Source: Halomonas salinarum | GTDB lineage: Bacteria > Pseudomonadota > Gammaproteobacteria > Pseudomonadales > Halomonadaceae | Length of the DNA stretch: 64,000 nucleotides | NCBI RefSeq assembly: GCF_012062845.1 | Contig: NZ_WWNB01000018.1 | Span: 1-64,000 of the forward strand | Reading direction: 5' to 3' | Part shown: piece after piece, positions 27,563-36,181 of the stretch | Numbering within the stretch: position 1 is the stretch's first letter | Layout: each line of letters opens with the position of its first letter | Notes under the pieces: model-generated | Told to the model about the DNA's origin: nothing | Databases searched by the model: none | What the model saw: the letters and a program-made list of their open reading frames with translations, nothing else | Translations under genes and position numbers: made by a program

Positions 27563-27673
27563 GGCCGTTCACCCTCCTGATTCGTGCATGAATGCAATGA
27601 TGCGCCATGTCTCGCAGCCTAGCAGACCCATATCTGGTGAAGATATCGAGAGATTTTCGTCAACGGCGCGTGA

Positions 27674-28576
27674 TCAGTCGACGACTAGGCAGCCAGGTAG
27701 GCTCTCGCGAAGTGAGTGGGGGATGATGCCCAGGTCTGTGAACGTGCCGACCTGGGGATTGACGATGTTGTCCTGTGCCATCAGCACCAGTTGGTCGTGG
27801 GTCAGCGGCGGGCTGGGCAGGGGCGAGAGTAGCGTGGTCAGCACGCGCCACACTGGCCAGGGCACCGGCACCAGCGGGTGCTCGCGGCGCAGGTGCGCCA
27901 TCACTAGCGAGAGGATGTCGCGATAGCGCATCACGTTCTCGCCGCCCAGCTCGAAGAGCCGCCAGGCCGGTGGTCGCGGCCCCATCACCTTCTCCACGGC
28001 GCGGGCCACATCCTTCACATGCACCGGCTGCAGGCGTGTCTCGCCGTGGCCGAACAGCGGGATCGCCGGCAGACGGGTGAGTTTTTCTAGCGTCGACAGG
28101 AAGGCATCGCCGGGGCCAAACAGTACGCTGGGCCGCAGTAGGGTGGCCTTGGGGAAAGCACTGAGTACCGCCGCCTCGCCACGGGCGCGGGCGCTGACGT
28201 AACGAGAGGACGACTGCTCATCCACGCCGATGCCGGAGATATGCACCAGCCGGGTGATGCTGGCCTCGCGAGCGAGCCGGGCCACGCGCTCGGCGCCCTC
28301 GACATGGATCGTATCGAAGGTCAGCCGCCGTGACTCGACGTACAGGCTCACCGCATTCACCGCGCCGCTGGCACCTACCAGCGCCTGAGTGACGCTTGCC
28401 TCGTCGCGGATATCGGCGCTGACCAGGCTCAGCGGGTCTCCATCGGCCACGTTATCGGGCCAACGGGGTGTTCGGGCCGCGATGCGAACGCCGTGGCCGG
28501 CCTCCAGAAGCTCCCGCACGATGGCTCGGCCGAGAAAGCCGGTGCCGCCGAATACTGTGATCAGGCCGTCGGTCAT
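27674..28576 (-). CDS. NAD(P)-binding SDR-type protein (NDUFA9-like)
   Basis: A 300-residue atypical short-chain dehydrogenase. The dinucleotide motif is FGGTGFLGRAIVRELLEAGH, followed by HVEGAERVARLA and SSRYVSARARGEAAVLSAFP with the Tyr region. It resembles the complex I NDUFA9 / nucleoside-sugar epimerase-like group. AAAGGGG precedes the ATG. It lies 25 bp after the DsbA-fold gene on the same strand, so the two are probably co-transcribed. Confidence 0.85.
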   Translation of the reverse strand: MTDGLITVFGGTGFLGRAIVRELLEAGHGVRIAARTPRWPDNVADGDPLSLVSADIRDEASVTQALVGASGAVNAVSLYVESRRLTFDTIHVEGAERVARLAREASITRLVHISGIGVDEQSSSRYVSARARGEAAVLSAFPKATLLRPSVLFGPGDAFLSTLEKLTRLPAIPLFGHGETRLQPVHVKDVARAVEKVMGPRPPAWRLFELGGENVMRYRDILSLVMAHLRREHPLVPVPWPVWRVLTTLLSPLPSPPLTHDQLVLMAQDNIVNPQVGTFTDLGIIPHSLRESLPGCLVVD

Positions 28577-28601
28577 GGTACCCCTTTCATTCGGCGCTGG
28601 G

Positions 28602-29231
28602 TCAGTCCATTAAGTCGAGTAGCCGCTCAACAGCCAGCAGCAGTTGGCGACGCGGCTGGGCACCTTCGAGGATACCGGCATGCTCATCGTTCAACGAAAA
28701 GCGCAGGCCGGGTACGCCCTGGATGCCCAGTGCCTGTGCGGCTTGTTGGTCAGCCAGTACCTGCTCGCGATAGCGCCTTTCGGCAAGCGCCTGCTCGAGC
28801 GAGGTGCCATCGAGCGTTAGCCCCTCGGCTACGTTGACCAGCGCCACCGGGTCCGCCAGGTCCAGGCTGTCCTCGAAGAAGCCGCGAAACAGCGCCGAGC
28901 GCAGGGTGTCGGCCATTGCAGGGTCGCTATGCTGTGCCCAGGCCATTGCCTCATGGGCAAGACGCGAGCGAGGTTGGATACGCGGCAGGCGCAGCGTCAT
29001 GCCGCGCTCTTCGGCCATGGGGTATACGGCGCGGTTCCAGATGTCATGCAGGTAGTCGCCGTCCGGCTCCAGCGTCGGTGCAGGTTCCGGGCGCAGCTCG
29101 AAGGCTCGCCAGCGAATCCCGACCGCCTCGCCGAAGCGCGCCTTCAGCGCCGCCAGCTCGGGCTCTTCCAGATAGCAGAAGGGGCAGACGAAGTCGCTGA
29201 ACACGTCAATGGTGATGCGCGCTGTGCTCAT
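28602..29231 (-). CDS. DsbA-family (FrnE-like) oxidoreductase
   Basis: A 209-residue cytosolic DsbA-fold protein with VFSDFVCPFCYLEE (C16 and C19), an inserted helical domain (MAWAQHSDPAMADTLRSALF) and the late cis-Pro loop QGVPGLRF. FrnE-like members act as dithiol oxidases or isomerases. The ATG at 29231 with GAGGC upstream is preferred over the one 12 bp earlier. Confidence 0.88.
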   Translation of the reverse strand: MSTARITIDVFSDFVCPFCYLEEPELAALKARFGEAVGIRWRAFELRPEPAPTLEPDGDYLHDIWNRAVYPMAEERGMTLRLPRIQPRSRLAHEAMAWAQHSDPAMADTLRSALFRGFFEDSLDLADPVALVNVAEGLTLDGTSLEQALAERRYREQVLADQQAAQALGIQGVPGLRFSLNDEHAGILEGAQPRRQLLLAVERLLDLMD

Positions 29232-29538
29232 GGAATGCCTCATCGGAAAATATTGAACACCATAGCTCGCTAGTTTCTCCCAGCCAAATGAATGACGGCC
29301 GTCGCTCTGGGTACTTTGCTGCGGAGTGCCAGTGGCAAGGTGGCAGTGGACCCCGGGTTTTACTCGTCATATGCCGCGTTGACCGCCTTATGCGGCTGAA
29401 ATAAGATCGTCATCTTTTTTCGCCGCTCGCCGCCTCGCACCCAGCCATTCGATGTGGTTGGCCTCCTAGGACAAGGACAAGCCGGGAATGACGATTGGCT
29501 TCAAGATACCGGTGTCCCATTGGTGACAAGGACAGGTT
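29232..29538. other. intergenic region between divergent genes
   Basis: About 300 bases separating the FrnE-like gene (minus) from the YrbL-like gene (plus). No gene or clear motif recognised; promoters for both directions are expected here. Confidence 0.3.
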
Positions 29539-30165
29539 GTGACGTATTGTATTCCAGAGGTTTCTGAGCAAGCGAGCCTGGAGCTCGATGACTCTCTGCG
29601 CATCGGGCGGGGCAACAAGCGTGACTGTTATATTCATCCCGATGATGACGGCCAGTGCATCAAGGTGGCCCGTCACCTGGATCGCTGGGAAGAGTGCCAG
29701 GAACAGAGCATCGTCGAGTGGTACTACATCAACCACCTCAAGGCGCGCTGCGTGCCACTGACCCATTTGATCGATTGCTATGGCTGGGTGAATACACAGT
29801 ACGGCCCGGGATTGGCCATGGAGCGCATCCAGGAAGACAGCGGTGTGTCGGCGTTGACGCTGCGTCAGGCTCTACAGCAAGGTCGCTTGAATCGCTTTCA
29901 AGTCCAGGGAATGTTGGATGAGCTAAAGACATGGGTGACGAAGTACGCCATTGTTATCGCGGACCTGAATACCGATAACCTGATGGTTCGAAACAATGAA
30001 GATGGCGCCATTTTCGTGATGGTGGATGGGTTTGGCAGTCGCAAGGCGGATTGGAAATTCACCCTTTATCAGCGTTGTCTGCCTTTTTCACGCTTGAAAA
30101 CCAAGCGCCAATGGGAGCGCCAGGAAGTTACCCTATTCCAGACAGTCGATGAAATACTGGCGTGA
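29539..30165 (+). CDS. YrbL-like protein-kinase-fold protein
   Basis: A 208-residue protein of the YrbL family. Kinase-like features: IGRGNKRDCYIHPDDDGQCI followed by KVAR (ATP-binding Lys), and IADLNTDNLMV in place of the catalytic HxDxxxxN loop, then VMVDGFGSR as a DFG-like motif. YrbL in enterobacteria belongs to the PhoP/PmrA regulon; function unknown. The start is a GTG at 29539 with AGGACAGG upstream. Confidence 0.8.
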   Translation: MTYCIPEVSEQASLELDDSLRIGRGNKRDCYIHPDDDGQCIKVARHLDRWEECQEQSIVEWYYINHLKARCVPLTHLIDCYGWVNTQYGPGLAMERIQEDSGVSALTLRQALQQGRLNRFQVQGMLDELKTWVTKYAIVIADLNTDNLMVRNNEDGAIFVMVDGFGSRKADWKFTLYQRCLPFSRLKTKRQWERQEVTLFQTVDEILA

Positions 30166-30528
30166 ACCTCGACTGAATCACCGCTGATATTGTCAAGTCT
30201 GCCTAGCTCAATCAGTGCGTGAATGATCCCTTCCATCTGGCGAAAGCCGCGTAGGCCCCGAGGCTTGCTTGCCTCTCTTGCCGGTACTATCTGATGACGA
30301 GTCCGGGCGTTCGCTGGCCTATAGTGGAGTCATGCGGTTTCCACTAACGTTCACAACCGCCTTGGCTGTCGTGAGACCCGGCCGAGTAACGGCGGTGATG
30401 TTGCCGCCGAGATTACGCCGCCAGTGATCGCGTCAGAGGTGAGCGTTCACCTCAGTTAAGCCTGAAACAGCCATAACATGACGTCGAACCCATCTCGTTT
30501 GTTTGCCCGGCCCTGATGGAGGGAATCG
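30166..30528. other. intergenic region upstream of the phosphorylase operon
   Basis: About 360 bases with no recognisable gene. It should contain the promoter of the phosphorylase / PRPP-synthetase pair. GGAGGGA at the right edge is that operon's ribosome site. Confidence 0.35.
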
Positions 30529-32136
30529 ATGATGCGCCCCCCAAGTAAAGACGCCGTATCTGGCAGCACCGAAAACACCCAGGACATTGGCGATACGCTT
30601 GCGCCGTTGCTGGTGCGCCGGGTCGGCATCGATACCTACCGCGAGAATGTGGCCTATCTGCATCGGGACTGCGCGCATTATCGTGCAGAGGGCTTCCAGG
30701 CGCTGTCGAAGGTCGAGGTGCGCGCCAACGGTCATCGCATCCTGGCAAGCCTCAACGTCGTCGATGACCCTGGCATCGTCGCCTGTCACCAGCTCGGCCT
30801 CTCCGAGGATGCCTTCCAGGCGCTTGGCGAAGAGGAGGGGCGTCCGGTCAGCATCTCCCAGGCCGAGCCACCGGCCTCGATTCCGGCCTTGCATCGCAAG
30901 ATCGCGGGTGAGCGCCTGTCACGCCAGGATTACCACCACATCATTCGCGACATCGCCGAGCTGCGCTATTCGAAGATCGAGTTAACCGCCTTTCTGGTAG
31001 CCTGCAGCCAGGGCGAGCTCGACCGCGAGGAAGTCTTCTATCTGAGCGATGCCATGAGCCGGGTCGGGCGGCGACTTGACTGGCGAGAGCAGCCGGTGGT
31101 CGACAAGCACTGCATCGGCGGCATTCCCGGTAACCGCACTTCGATGCTGGTGGTGCCGATCGTGGCGGCGCATGGTCTCTTGTGCCCCAAGACCTCCTCG
31201 CGTGCCATTACCTCACCCTCGGGCACCGCCGATACCATGGAAGTGCTGGCAAGGGTAGATCTGCCCTTTGACGAGCTCGGCGAAATCGTGCGTATTCATC
31301 GCGGCTGCCTGGCCTGGGGCGGTACCAGCGAGCTGTCACCGGCCGATGACGTACTGATCGCTGTCGAACGACCGCTGTACCTGGACTCCCCAGGGCAGAT
31401 GGTGGCCTCGATCCTGTCCAAGAAGGTGGCGGCCGGATCGACGCACCTGCTGCTTGATATTCCGGTGGGGCCACACGCCAAGGTGCGCACCATGGCCGAG
31501 GCCCGGCGCCTGCGTAAGCTGTTCGAGTTCGTGGCCGGGCGCATGGGGCTGGTGCTGGACGTGGTGGTCACCGATGGCAGTCAGCCGATCGGGCGGGGTA
31601 TCGGCCCGGTGCTCGAGGCCCGCGATGTGATGCGCGTGCTCACGCATCATCCCGAGGCGCCCAATGACCTTAGACAGAAGGCACTGCGCCTGGCGGGGCG
31701 GATGCTGGAGTTCAATCCCGATGTGCGTGGCGGCGATGGCTTCGGCATCGCCCGGGATATCCTCGATTCCGGTCGGGCGCTGGAGAAGATGCAAGCAATC
31801 ATGCGTGCCCAGGGCGAGCGGCCGTTCGATCCGGAGCATCCGCCTCTGGCAGCTCATAGTTTTGAGGTAACTGCCCCGGAGAGCGGCGTGGTGACGGCTA
31901 TCGATAACCTCAAGCTGGCCCGCATCGCGCGACTGGCCGGGGCCCCGCGGCCCGCCGGGGCAGGGGTCGACCTGCTTAAGCGCATCGGCGATTCGGTAGA
32001 GGCTGGCGAAACGCTTTATCGCGTCTATGCGGCCTACCAGGCCGAGCTTGCCTTCGCCCACCAGTCCTGCGAGCGGGACAACGGCTTCAGCATCGGCCGT
32101 GCGGATGAGATCACCAGGCTAAACGTGGAGTTCTGA
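30529..32136 (+). CDS. thymidine phosphorylase / AMP phosphorylase homologue
   Basis: A 535-residue nucleoside-phosphorylase class II protein with an extra N-terminal domain (about residues 1-110), as in archaeal AMP phosphorylase and the bacterial 'putative thymidine phosphorylase' group. Conserved parts: [40 protein letters not shown], and [18 protein letters not shown]. The typical bacterial DeoA is about 440 residues and lacks the N-terminal domain. Two adjacent ATGs (30529, 30532) follow GGAGGGA. It overlaps the PRPP-synthetase-like gene by one base, which suggests joint nucleotide salvage. Confidence 0.88.
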   Translation: MMRPPSKDAVSGSTENTQDIGDTLAPLLVRRVGIDTYRENVAYLHRDCAHYRAEGFQALSKVEVRANGHRILASLNVVDDPGIVACHQLGLSEDAFQALGEEEGRPVSISQAEPPASIPALHRKIAGERLSRQDYHHIIRDIAELRYSKIELTAFLVACSQGELDREEVFYLSDAMSRVGRRLDWREQPVVDKHCIGGIPGNRTSMLVVPIVAAHGLLCPKTSSRAITSPSGTADTMEVLARVDLPFDELGEIVRIHRGCLAWGGTSELSPADDVLIAVERPLYLDSPGQMVASILSKKVAAGSTHLLLDIPVGPHAKVRTMAEARRLRKLFEFVAGRMGLVLDVVVTDGSQPIGRGIGPVLEARDVMRVLTHHPEAPNDLRQKALRLAGRMLEFNPDVRGGDGFGIARDILDSGRALEKMQAIMRAQGERPFDPEHPPLAAHSFEVTAPESGVVTAIDNLKLARIARLAGAPRPAGAGVDLLKRIGDSVEAGETLYRVYAAYQAELAFAHQSCERDNGFSIGRADEITRLNVEF

Positions 32137-33050
32137 TGGATACCCAGCTGGTTTATTTCAAGGATGAAGCGACGCCGGCGTTGCGCCTGGCCGAGACGGC
32201 CGGGCTCGCTGCGAGCGTCATCCAGCGCCACGACTTTCCCGATCAGGAGCTGATGCTGACCCTGGTGGCGTCGCTGCAGGATGCCGTGCCGCGTACGCTG
32301 GTGGTGTATCGTAGCCTCGATCGGCCCAACGACAAGCTGGTGGAGCTGATGCTGGTCGCCGGTCATGCCCGTTGCCTTGGCGTGACGCGGCTGGTGCTGG
32401 TGGCGCCTTACCTCGCTTATATGCGCCAGGATATCGCCTTCCACCCCGGCGAGATCGTCAGTCAACCGTTGATCGGCGCCTTTCTCGGCGAGCTGTTCGA
32501 TGCGGTGATCACCGTCGACCCCCACCTGCATCGCATCTCACGCCTCGAGGACGTGATGCCGAGAGTGCAGACGCTGACGCTCTCCGGGGCGCCACGGCTC
32601 GCAGAGCTGATCGAGGAGAAGCGCCGCAACCCCATCCTGATGGGGCCGGATGCCGAATCGGTCCAATGGGTCGAGGTGGCGGCCGCCGCCACCGGCTTCG
32701 ATCATGGGGTGTGCCACAAGGTGCGCCACGGCGATACCCGGGTCGATATCGCGCTGCCGGCTATCGACCTGCGCGGTCGCGAGGTGGTGCTGATGGACGA
32801 TATCGCCAGTTCAGGACACACCCTGGCCCGTGCAGCCGAGGCGGTGTTAATGGCGGGGGCCGACTCGGTGGATGTGGCGGTGACCCATGCGCTGTTTGCC
32901 GGTGACGCCCTCGAGGTGATGCGCCGAGCCGGCATCAACGAAGTGTGGAGCACCGATTGCATCGCTCATCCCAGCAACGCCGTGGCCATGGCGCCGACCC
33001 TTGGTCAGGCGCTGGAACAGATGCTGGGTGGGTCTGAAGAGGGCGCCTGA
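32136..33050 (+). CDS. ribose-phosphate pyrophosphokinase-family protein
   Basis: A 304-residue PRPP-synthetase homologue. The N-terminal half has RSLDRPNDKLVELMLVAGHA and YLAYMRQDIAFHPGE, and the C-terminal half has the PRPP loop EVVLMDDIASSGHT. It is a divergent paralogue rather than the housekeeping Prs. The start overlaps the upstream stop (TGATG), so the two genes are translationally coupled. Coupling with a phosphorylase suggests use of ribose phosphates released from nucleotides; the exact reaction is not established. Confidence 0.88.
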   Translation: MDTQLVYFKDEATPALRLAETAGLAASVIQRHDFPDQELMLTLVASLQDAVPRTLVVYRSLDRPNDKLVELMLVAGHARCLGVTRLVLVAPYLAYMRQDIAFHPGEIVSQPLIGAFLGELFDAVITVDPHLHRISRLEDVMPRVQTLTLSGAPRLAELIEEKRRNPILMGPDAESVQWVEVAAAATGFDHGVCHKVRHGDTRVDIALPAIDLRGREVVLMDDIASSGHTLARAAEAVLMAGADSVDVAVTHALFAGDALEVMRRAGINEVWSTDCIAHPSNAVAMAPTLGQALEQMLGGSEEGA

Positions 33051-33114
33051 CGAGGGCGCGGCGCGATAAGCGAGAAAGCCGCCCGGGGCCTAAGCATGGG
33101 GTGAGGAGAGCCCC

Positions 33115-33276
33115 TTACTCCCCGTTGAGGGTGGCGAGAATCCGCCGTGAGCCGCCCTGGTCGCGATGCTCACCGAGCCACACGCCCTGCCAGGTGCCCA
33201 GCGCCAGACGCCCATTGCGGATCGCGAGCGTCATCTGGGTGCCGAACAGGCTGGCGCCGATATGGCCGGGCATGTC
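33115..33276 (-). pseudogene. yjbQ: host yjbQ, C-terminal fragment (left side of the insertion)
   Basis: The last ~52 codons read [20 protein letters not shown] then [20 protein letters not shown] and [13 protein letters not shown], the C-terminus of YjbQ (UPF0047, secondary thiamine-phosphate synthase). The homologous register with the intact copy ([12 protein letters not shown]) shows that the missing N-terminus is exactly the part found at 54264-54518. Upstream of about 33277 the frame is open but unrelated, because it enters the inserted element. Confidence 0.9.
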
Positions 33277-33291
33277 ACGCATACGGCTGAG

Positions 33292-33403
33292 ATGGACGCC
33301 GTATGGACGCCTGTACTTCCCATGGTTACTGGAAGAAGGGCTTTCCTGGCTGTCCATGTTGACTCCTTGGCGTATGGACACCTCACTCACGATTTTGTCC
33401 ATA
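33292..33403. repeat. left-end cluster of TGTCCATA-like boxes
   Basis: Exact TGTCCATA occurs at 33396-33403 (plus) and 33373-33380 (minus). One-mismatch versions occur at 33302-33309 (TATGGACG) and 33351-33358 (TGTCCATG), and a weaker one at 33291-33298. They fill the 120 bp between the left junction and the end of the intact yjbQ, where recombinase or directionality-factor binding sites would be expected. Confidence 0.6.
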
Positions 33404-33409
33404 TCTCTG

Positions 33410-33829
33410 TCACTCACCATGCGCAGTAATGACGATGCGCCGGCTGCCGCCATGATTGCGATGCTCGCATAGATAGATACCTTGCCAGGTGCCCATATTC
33501 ATTCGCCCATTAGAGATAGGAATCTGAACACTGGGACCCAGAATGCTGCTTTTTAAGTGTGCTGGAAGGTCGTCACTCCCTTCAAATACGTGTTGGTAAT
33601 AAGGTTCATCTTCAGGCACTGCACGATTAAAGAAGCTTTCGAAGTCGTTTCGTACAGTCGGGTCTGCATTTTCGTTAATCGTCAATGAAGCTGAAGTATG
33701 CTTTATAAAAACACTCAGTAAGCCAGTTTTTATATTCTTTATGTCGTCGATAGCCTGTGCAACCTCATCGGTGATCAGGTGAAAGCCACGAGAACGCGGC
33801 TTCAAAGTAATTTCTTTCTGTATCCACAT
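33410..33829 (-). CDS. yjbQ: YjbQ-family secondary thiamine-phosphate synthase, element-borne intact copy
   Basis: A complete 139-residue YjbQ with the conserved [24 protein letters not shown] and [12 protein letters not shown] motifs. YjbQ proteins show weak thiamine-phosphate-synthase activity. It is only about half identical to the two host fragments, so it is not a duplication of the host gene but came with the element. AGGAGATGAG precedes the ATG, 10 bp after the stop of the coiled-coil gene, so it is the fifth and last gene of the recombination operon. It probably restores the function lost on insertion. Confidence 0.92.
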   Translation of the reverse strand: MWIQKEITLKPRSRGFHLITDEVAQAIDDIKNIKTGLLSVFIKHTSASLTINENADPTVRNDFESFFNRAVPEDEPYYQHVFEGSDDLPAHLKSSILGPSVQIPISNGRMNMGTWQGIYLCEHRNHGGSRRIVITAHGE

Positions 33830-33839
33830 AACTCATCTC

Positions 33840-34208
33840 CTATTTTCGAAGTGGAACAACTGTCTTTAGGCTTTCAATCTCTTTCTCAAGCTGAGCAAGT
33901 CTTTCCATAAGCATCAGCTCACGATTGAGAGCTTGATGGTAGAGTTCACGGTAGTTGTTCTTTGCACTTTTCTCAGCTTTCAGTCGGTTGTCAATCGATT
34001 GATATGGGTGATTTATGTTAGTAGCCGCATCGTCAATAGCTTCGATCAGCTCAGAAAAAGAAGCACGAGACTTCTTGATAGACCCTCGCTTTCGACCAGC
34101 CTCAAGTGCAACAGTATCTTTGTTAATGGGGCTGCTCTTGGGAACCTTGACCGGCGTATTGGAACGCAGTCTACTTAACGCTTCCCAATAATCGCTCAAT
34201 GCACTCAT
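33840..34208 (-). CDS. small coiled-coil protein of the recombinase operon (TnpC/GmtX-like position)
   Basis: A 122-residue basic protein. The N-terminal half is Ser/Lys-rich (RKRGSIKKSRASFSELIEAI) and the C-terminal half is a coiled coil (ELYHQALNRELMLMERLAQL then EKEIESLK). Its start overlaps the preceding recombinase stop (ATGA). Tn554 carries a similar-sized coiled-coil protein, TnpC, which aids recombination; a small third partner also exists in gamma-mobile-trio elements. The role is inferred from position and shape, not from a recognised domain. Confidence 0.65.
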   Translation of the reverse strand: MSALSDYWEALSRLRSNTPVKVPKSSPINKDTVALEAGRKRGSIKKSRASFSELIEAIDDAATNINHPYQSIDNRLKAEKSAKNNYRELYHQALNRELMLMERLAQLEKEIESLKTVVPLRK

Positions 34209-36181
34209 TGCTCACCTGCCTTGCTCATGACGCGCTCTTTGTATTCGAGGAGATGGCGAAGTTCCTCCTTTTCTGTGCGAAACTCCACGCTATCAGGAGC
34301 GGTGTCTTCCAGCTCGACAACAAACAATTTCTGCCTGGCTATGACACGATCAAGCTTGCTCTTTTTGATTACTGACCTAGAGCACGTTAGGCAGGAGGTC
34401 ATCGAACGAAGCAGCTTCTGGTCACAGGGAGCAACCGTAGTGCAGGCACCCAATGGTGTTTGAGTATACGCGATTTCACCCTTTTTGAACTGTTTTATTA
34501 GCTCCTCCCTGCTATCCGAAAAGACCAGTTTTTTGTTACTGCTAGGTTTGTTTCGATCGATAAAGGTGCCATGAGCCCCATACAGAGGCTCACTGGAACT
34601 CAGAACGTCACTAATGTAGGCAATGGCGTCTGCTTCTGGTTTTTCCCGTTTGATAAGCTGAGCAATGTGCTCTTGGCCAGTGGCGTTATAGTTTTGGTTG
34701 CTGGATTGAGAGTAGTAGATAGTCATTTCTCTACTAACGTGCTTTAGCTGCCTTTTGAGCGAGGGGAGAGAAACTAGAGCCGATTGCGCGACATAGAATG
34801 AAAGCGAACGTCTGAACTGGTGGATCGTAAATCGCCATATGCTGTCCACTGCAAAGGCTTTCTCACTTTCCCAGGCACGAAAAGGATTTATTTTATCAAG
34901 CTCATTGAGGTCGTCTTCAGTAACTCTGAATGCATCTTGATCAAGAAGGTTGTAGATTTCATGAGATTTGCTTGAAGCATCACCCATGATTATGTTGATA
35001 GCATCATAGTCAACCCGAGTGAAAAGCGAAAGATACCCAGTTGATATGAATAATGGAGTTTCTTGATAAGGTAGCTTTATCTTTTGCGAAACGAGCCTGG
35101 CGAGCATGTCGGCTATCTCGTAAGCTCTTTCTGCTTCTTGGCTGGTGATCCAGCTAACAGCCTTTTTTTGACCCACAAATTTACTGGTTGTCCCTAAAAG
35201 CTTGTAAGTGCCATTGGATACTGTCAGCGAATTAGTTGGAAGGCTCAGTGATTCGGAGCTTCGCATTCCTGTGTAGATATGTAGAACAATGCGAGCGCCA
35301 TGCTGAATTCGCGTAAGAAAAGTTGACAGAGAAGGCATGTTTTTAACTTTGTACTTGACTAGGTACTCCCAGATGCCGTGTTCTTGCGCAGCTTCCTTGA
35401 AAAAAGGTTTGAAATCTTTTTTGCCATAGCCAATCTTTGTTTGTAAAGCTGGAGAGCGTGCATAACGGTCACAGTCAAGGATTGACTCAATGAACCTTTG
35501 CAGCTGGTCTTTGATCTCATGGAGATCTTCAAAGAAATCATCCAGCTGCCGTATCAGTTCTGAGTAAATTCTGTTGGGGATCACCGGATGCTGGTTGTCT
35601 TCGCCCAAGCTGTGTAGTCTTCTCTTTACCGTCTCGAACTTGAAATTGGATAATATTTTATACTCTGATGCTGCGCTTGGTAGCGTGATTAGGTGAGATA
35701 ACATGGAAGATAGACCAGCAAGAAGGCTTCTCGTTGTAATCTTGCCCACAAATTTGGTTAGTTCGTCTTCCGCCTGAAGCACTTCTTTGATAGTTAGCCC
35801 ATGGTTCTCACAGTATTTGGCCAGACTTCTGACTGCTTTGAAATATGTCATCGTGGTGCTGATGCTGATACCCGATGCTCGCCCAGAATCTACCATAAAT
35901 AATAAGAGGAACATCAGCCATTTGACTTCTTCTTTTGTGCTGTTGCTGAAGATTTTGAAATTGAATCTTGCATTGCCAGTGTTGCCACTCAGGCGATAGG
36001 GTCTAAAATCCCATACGTCATCTGAATAGATAGATAGTGTTTTGCCCTCAAGAGTCTTTGATACAACAAAATCAGGAAGAGGGCGTTGGCCCACTTCATT
36101 TGGAGTAAATGGGGCAGGCGCACTGGCGATGTCCTGGGCCAGTGATGAAAAGTTTGGGTAGTAGGCCTGTGCTTTCATCAT
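34205..36181 (-). CDS. tyrosine recombinase, large type (third of the operon)
   Basis: A 658-residue protein with a complete-looking catalytic set in its C-terminal half: R307 (YTGMRSSESLSLP), K334 (TTSKFVGQKK), H454 and R457 (IHQFRRSL), H481 (KRQLKHVSREM) and Tyr 489/490 (TIYYSQ). A Cys cluster near the end (CTTVAPCDQ, TSCLTCSR) may bind zinc. The size and order fit TnpB-like recombinases of Tn554 or large partners in recombinase trios. Translation is coupled to the genes on both sides by ATGA overlaps. Confidence 0.85.
   Translation of the reverse strand: MMKAQAYYPNFSSLAQDIASAPAPFTPNEVGQRPLPDFVVSKTLEGKTLSIYSDDVWDFRPYRLSGNTGNARFNFKIFSNSTKEEVKWLMFLLLFMVDSGRASGISISTTMTYFKAVRSLAKYCENHGLTIKEVLQAEDELTKFVGKITTRSLLAGLSSMLSHLITLPSAASEYKILSNFKFETVKRRLHSLGEDNQHPVIPNRIYSELIRQLDDFFEDLHEIKDQLQRFIESILDCDRYARSPALQTKIGYGKKDFKPFFKEAAQEHGIWEYLVKYKVKNMPSLSTFLTRIQHGARIVLHIYTGMRSSESLSLPTNSLTVSNGTYKLLGTTSKFVGQKKAVSWITSQEAERAYEIADMLARLVSQKIKLPYQETPLFISTGYLSLFTRVDYDAINIIMGDASSKSHEIYNLLDQDAFRVTEDDLNELDKINPFRAWESEKAFAVDSIWRFTIHQFRRSLSFYVAQSALVSLPSLKRQLKHVSREMTIYYSQSSNQNYNATGQEHIAQLIKREKPEADAIAYISDVLSSSEPLYGAHGTFIDRNKPSSNKKLVFSDSREELIKQFKKGEIAYTQTPLGACTTVAPCDQKLLRSMTSCLTCSRSVIKKSKLDRVIARQKLFVVELEDTAPDSVEFRTEKEELRHLLEYKERVMSKAGEQ

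Noticed and set aside
33115..33453. A 112-residue YjbQ protein starting at 33453
   Set aside because: Its first 60 residues come from the inserted element and are unrelated to YjbQ; only the C-terminus is genuine host sequence.
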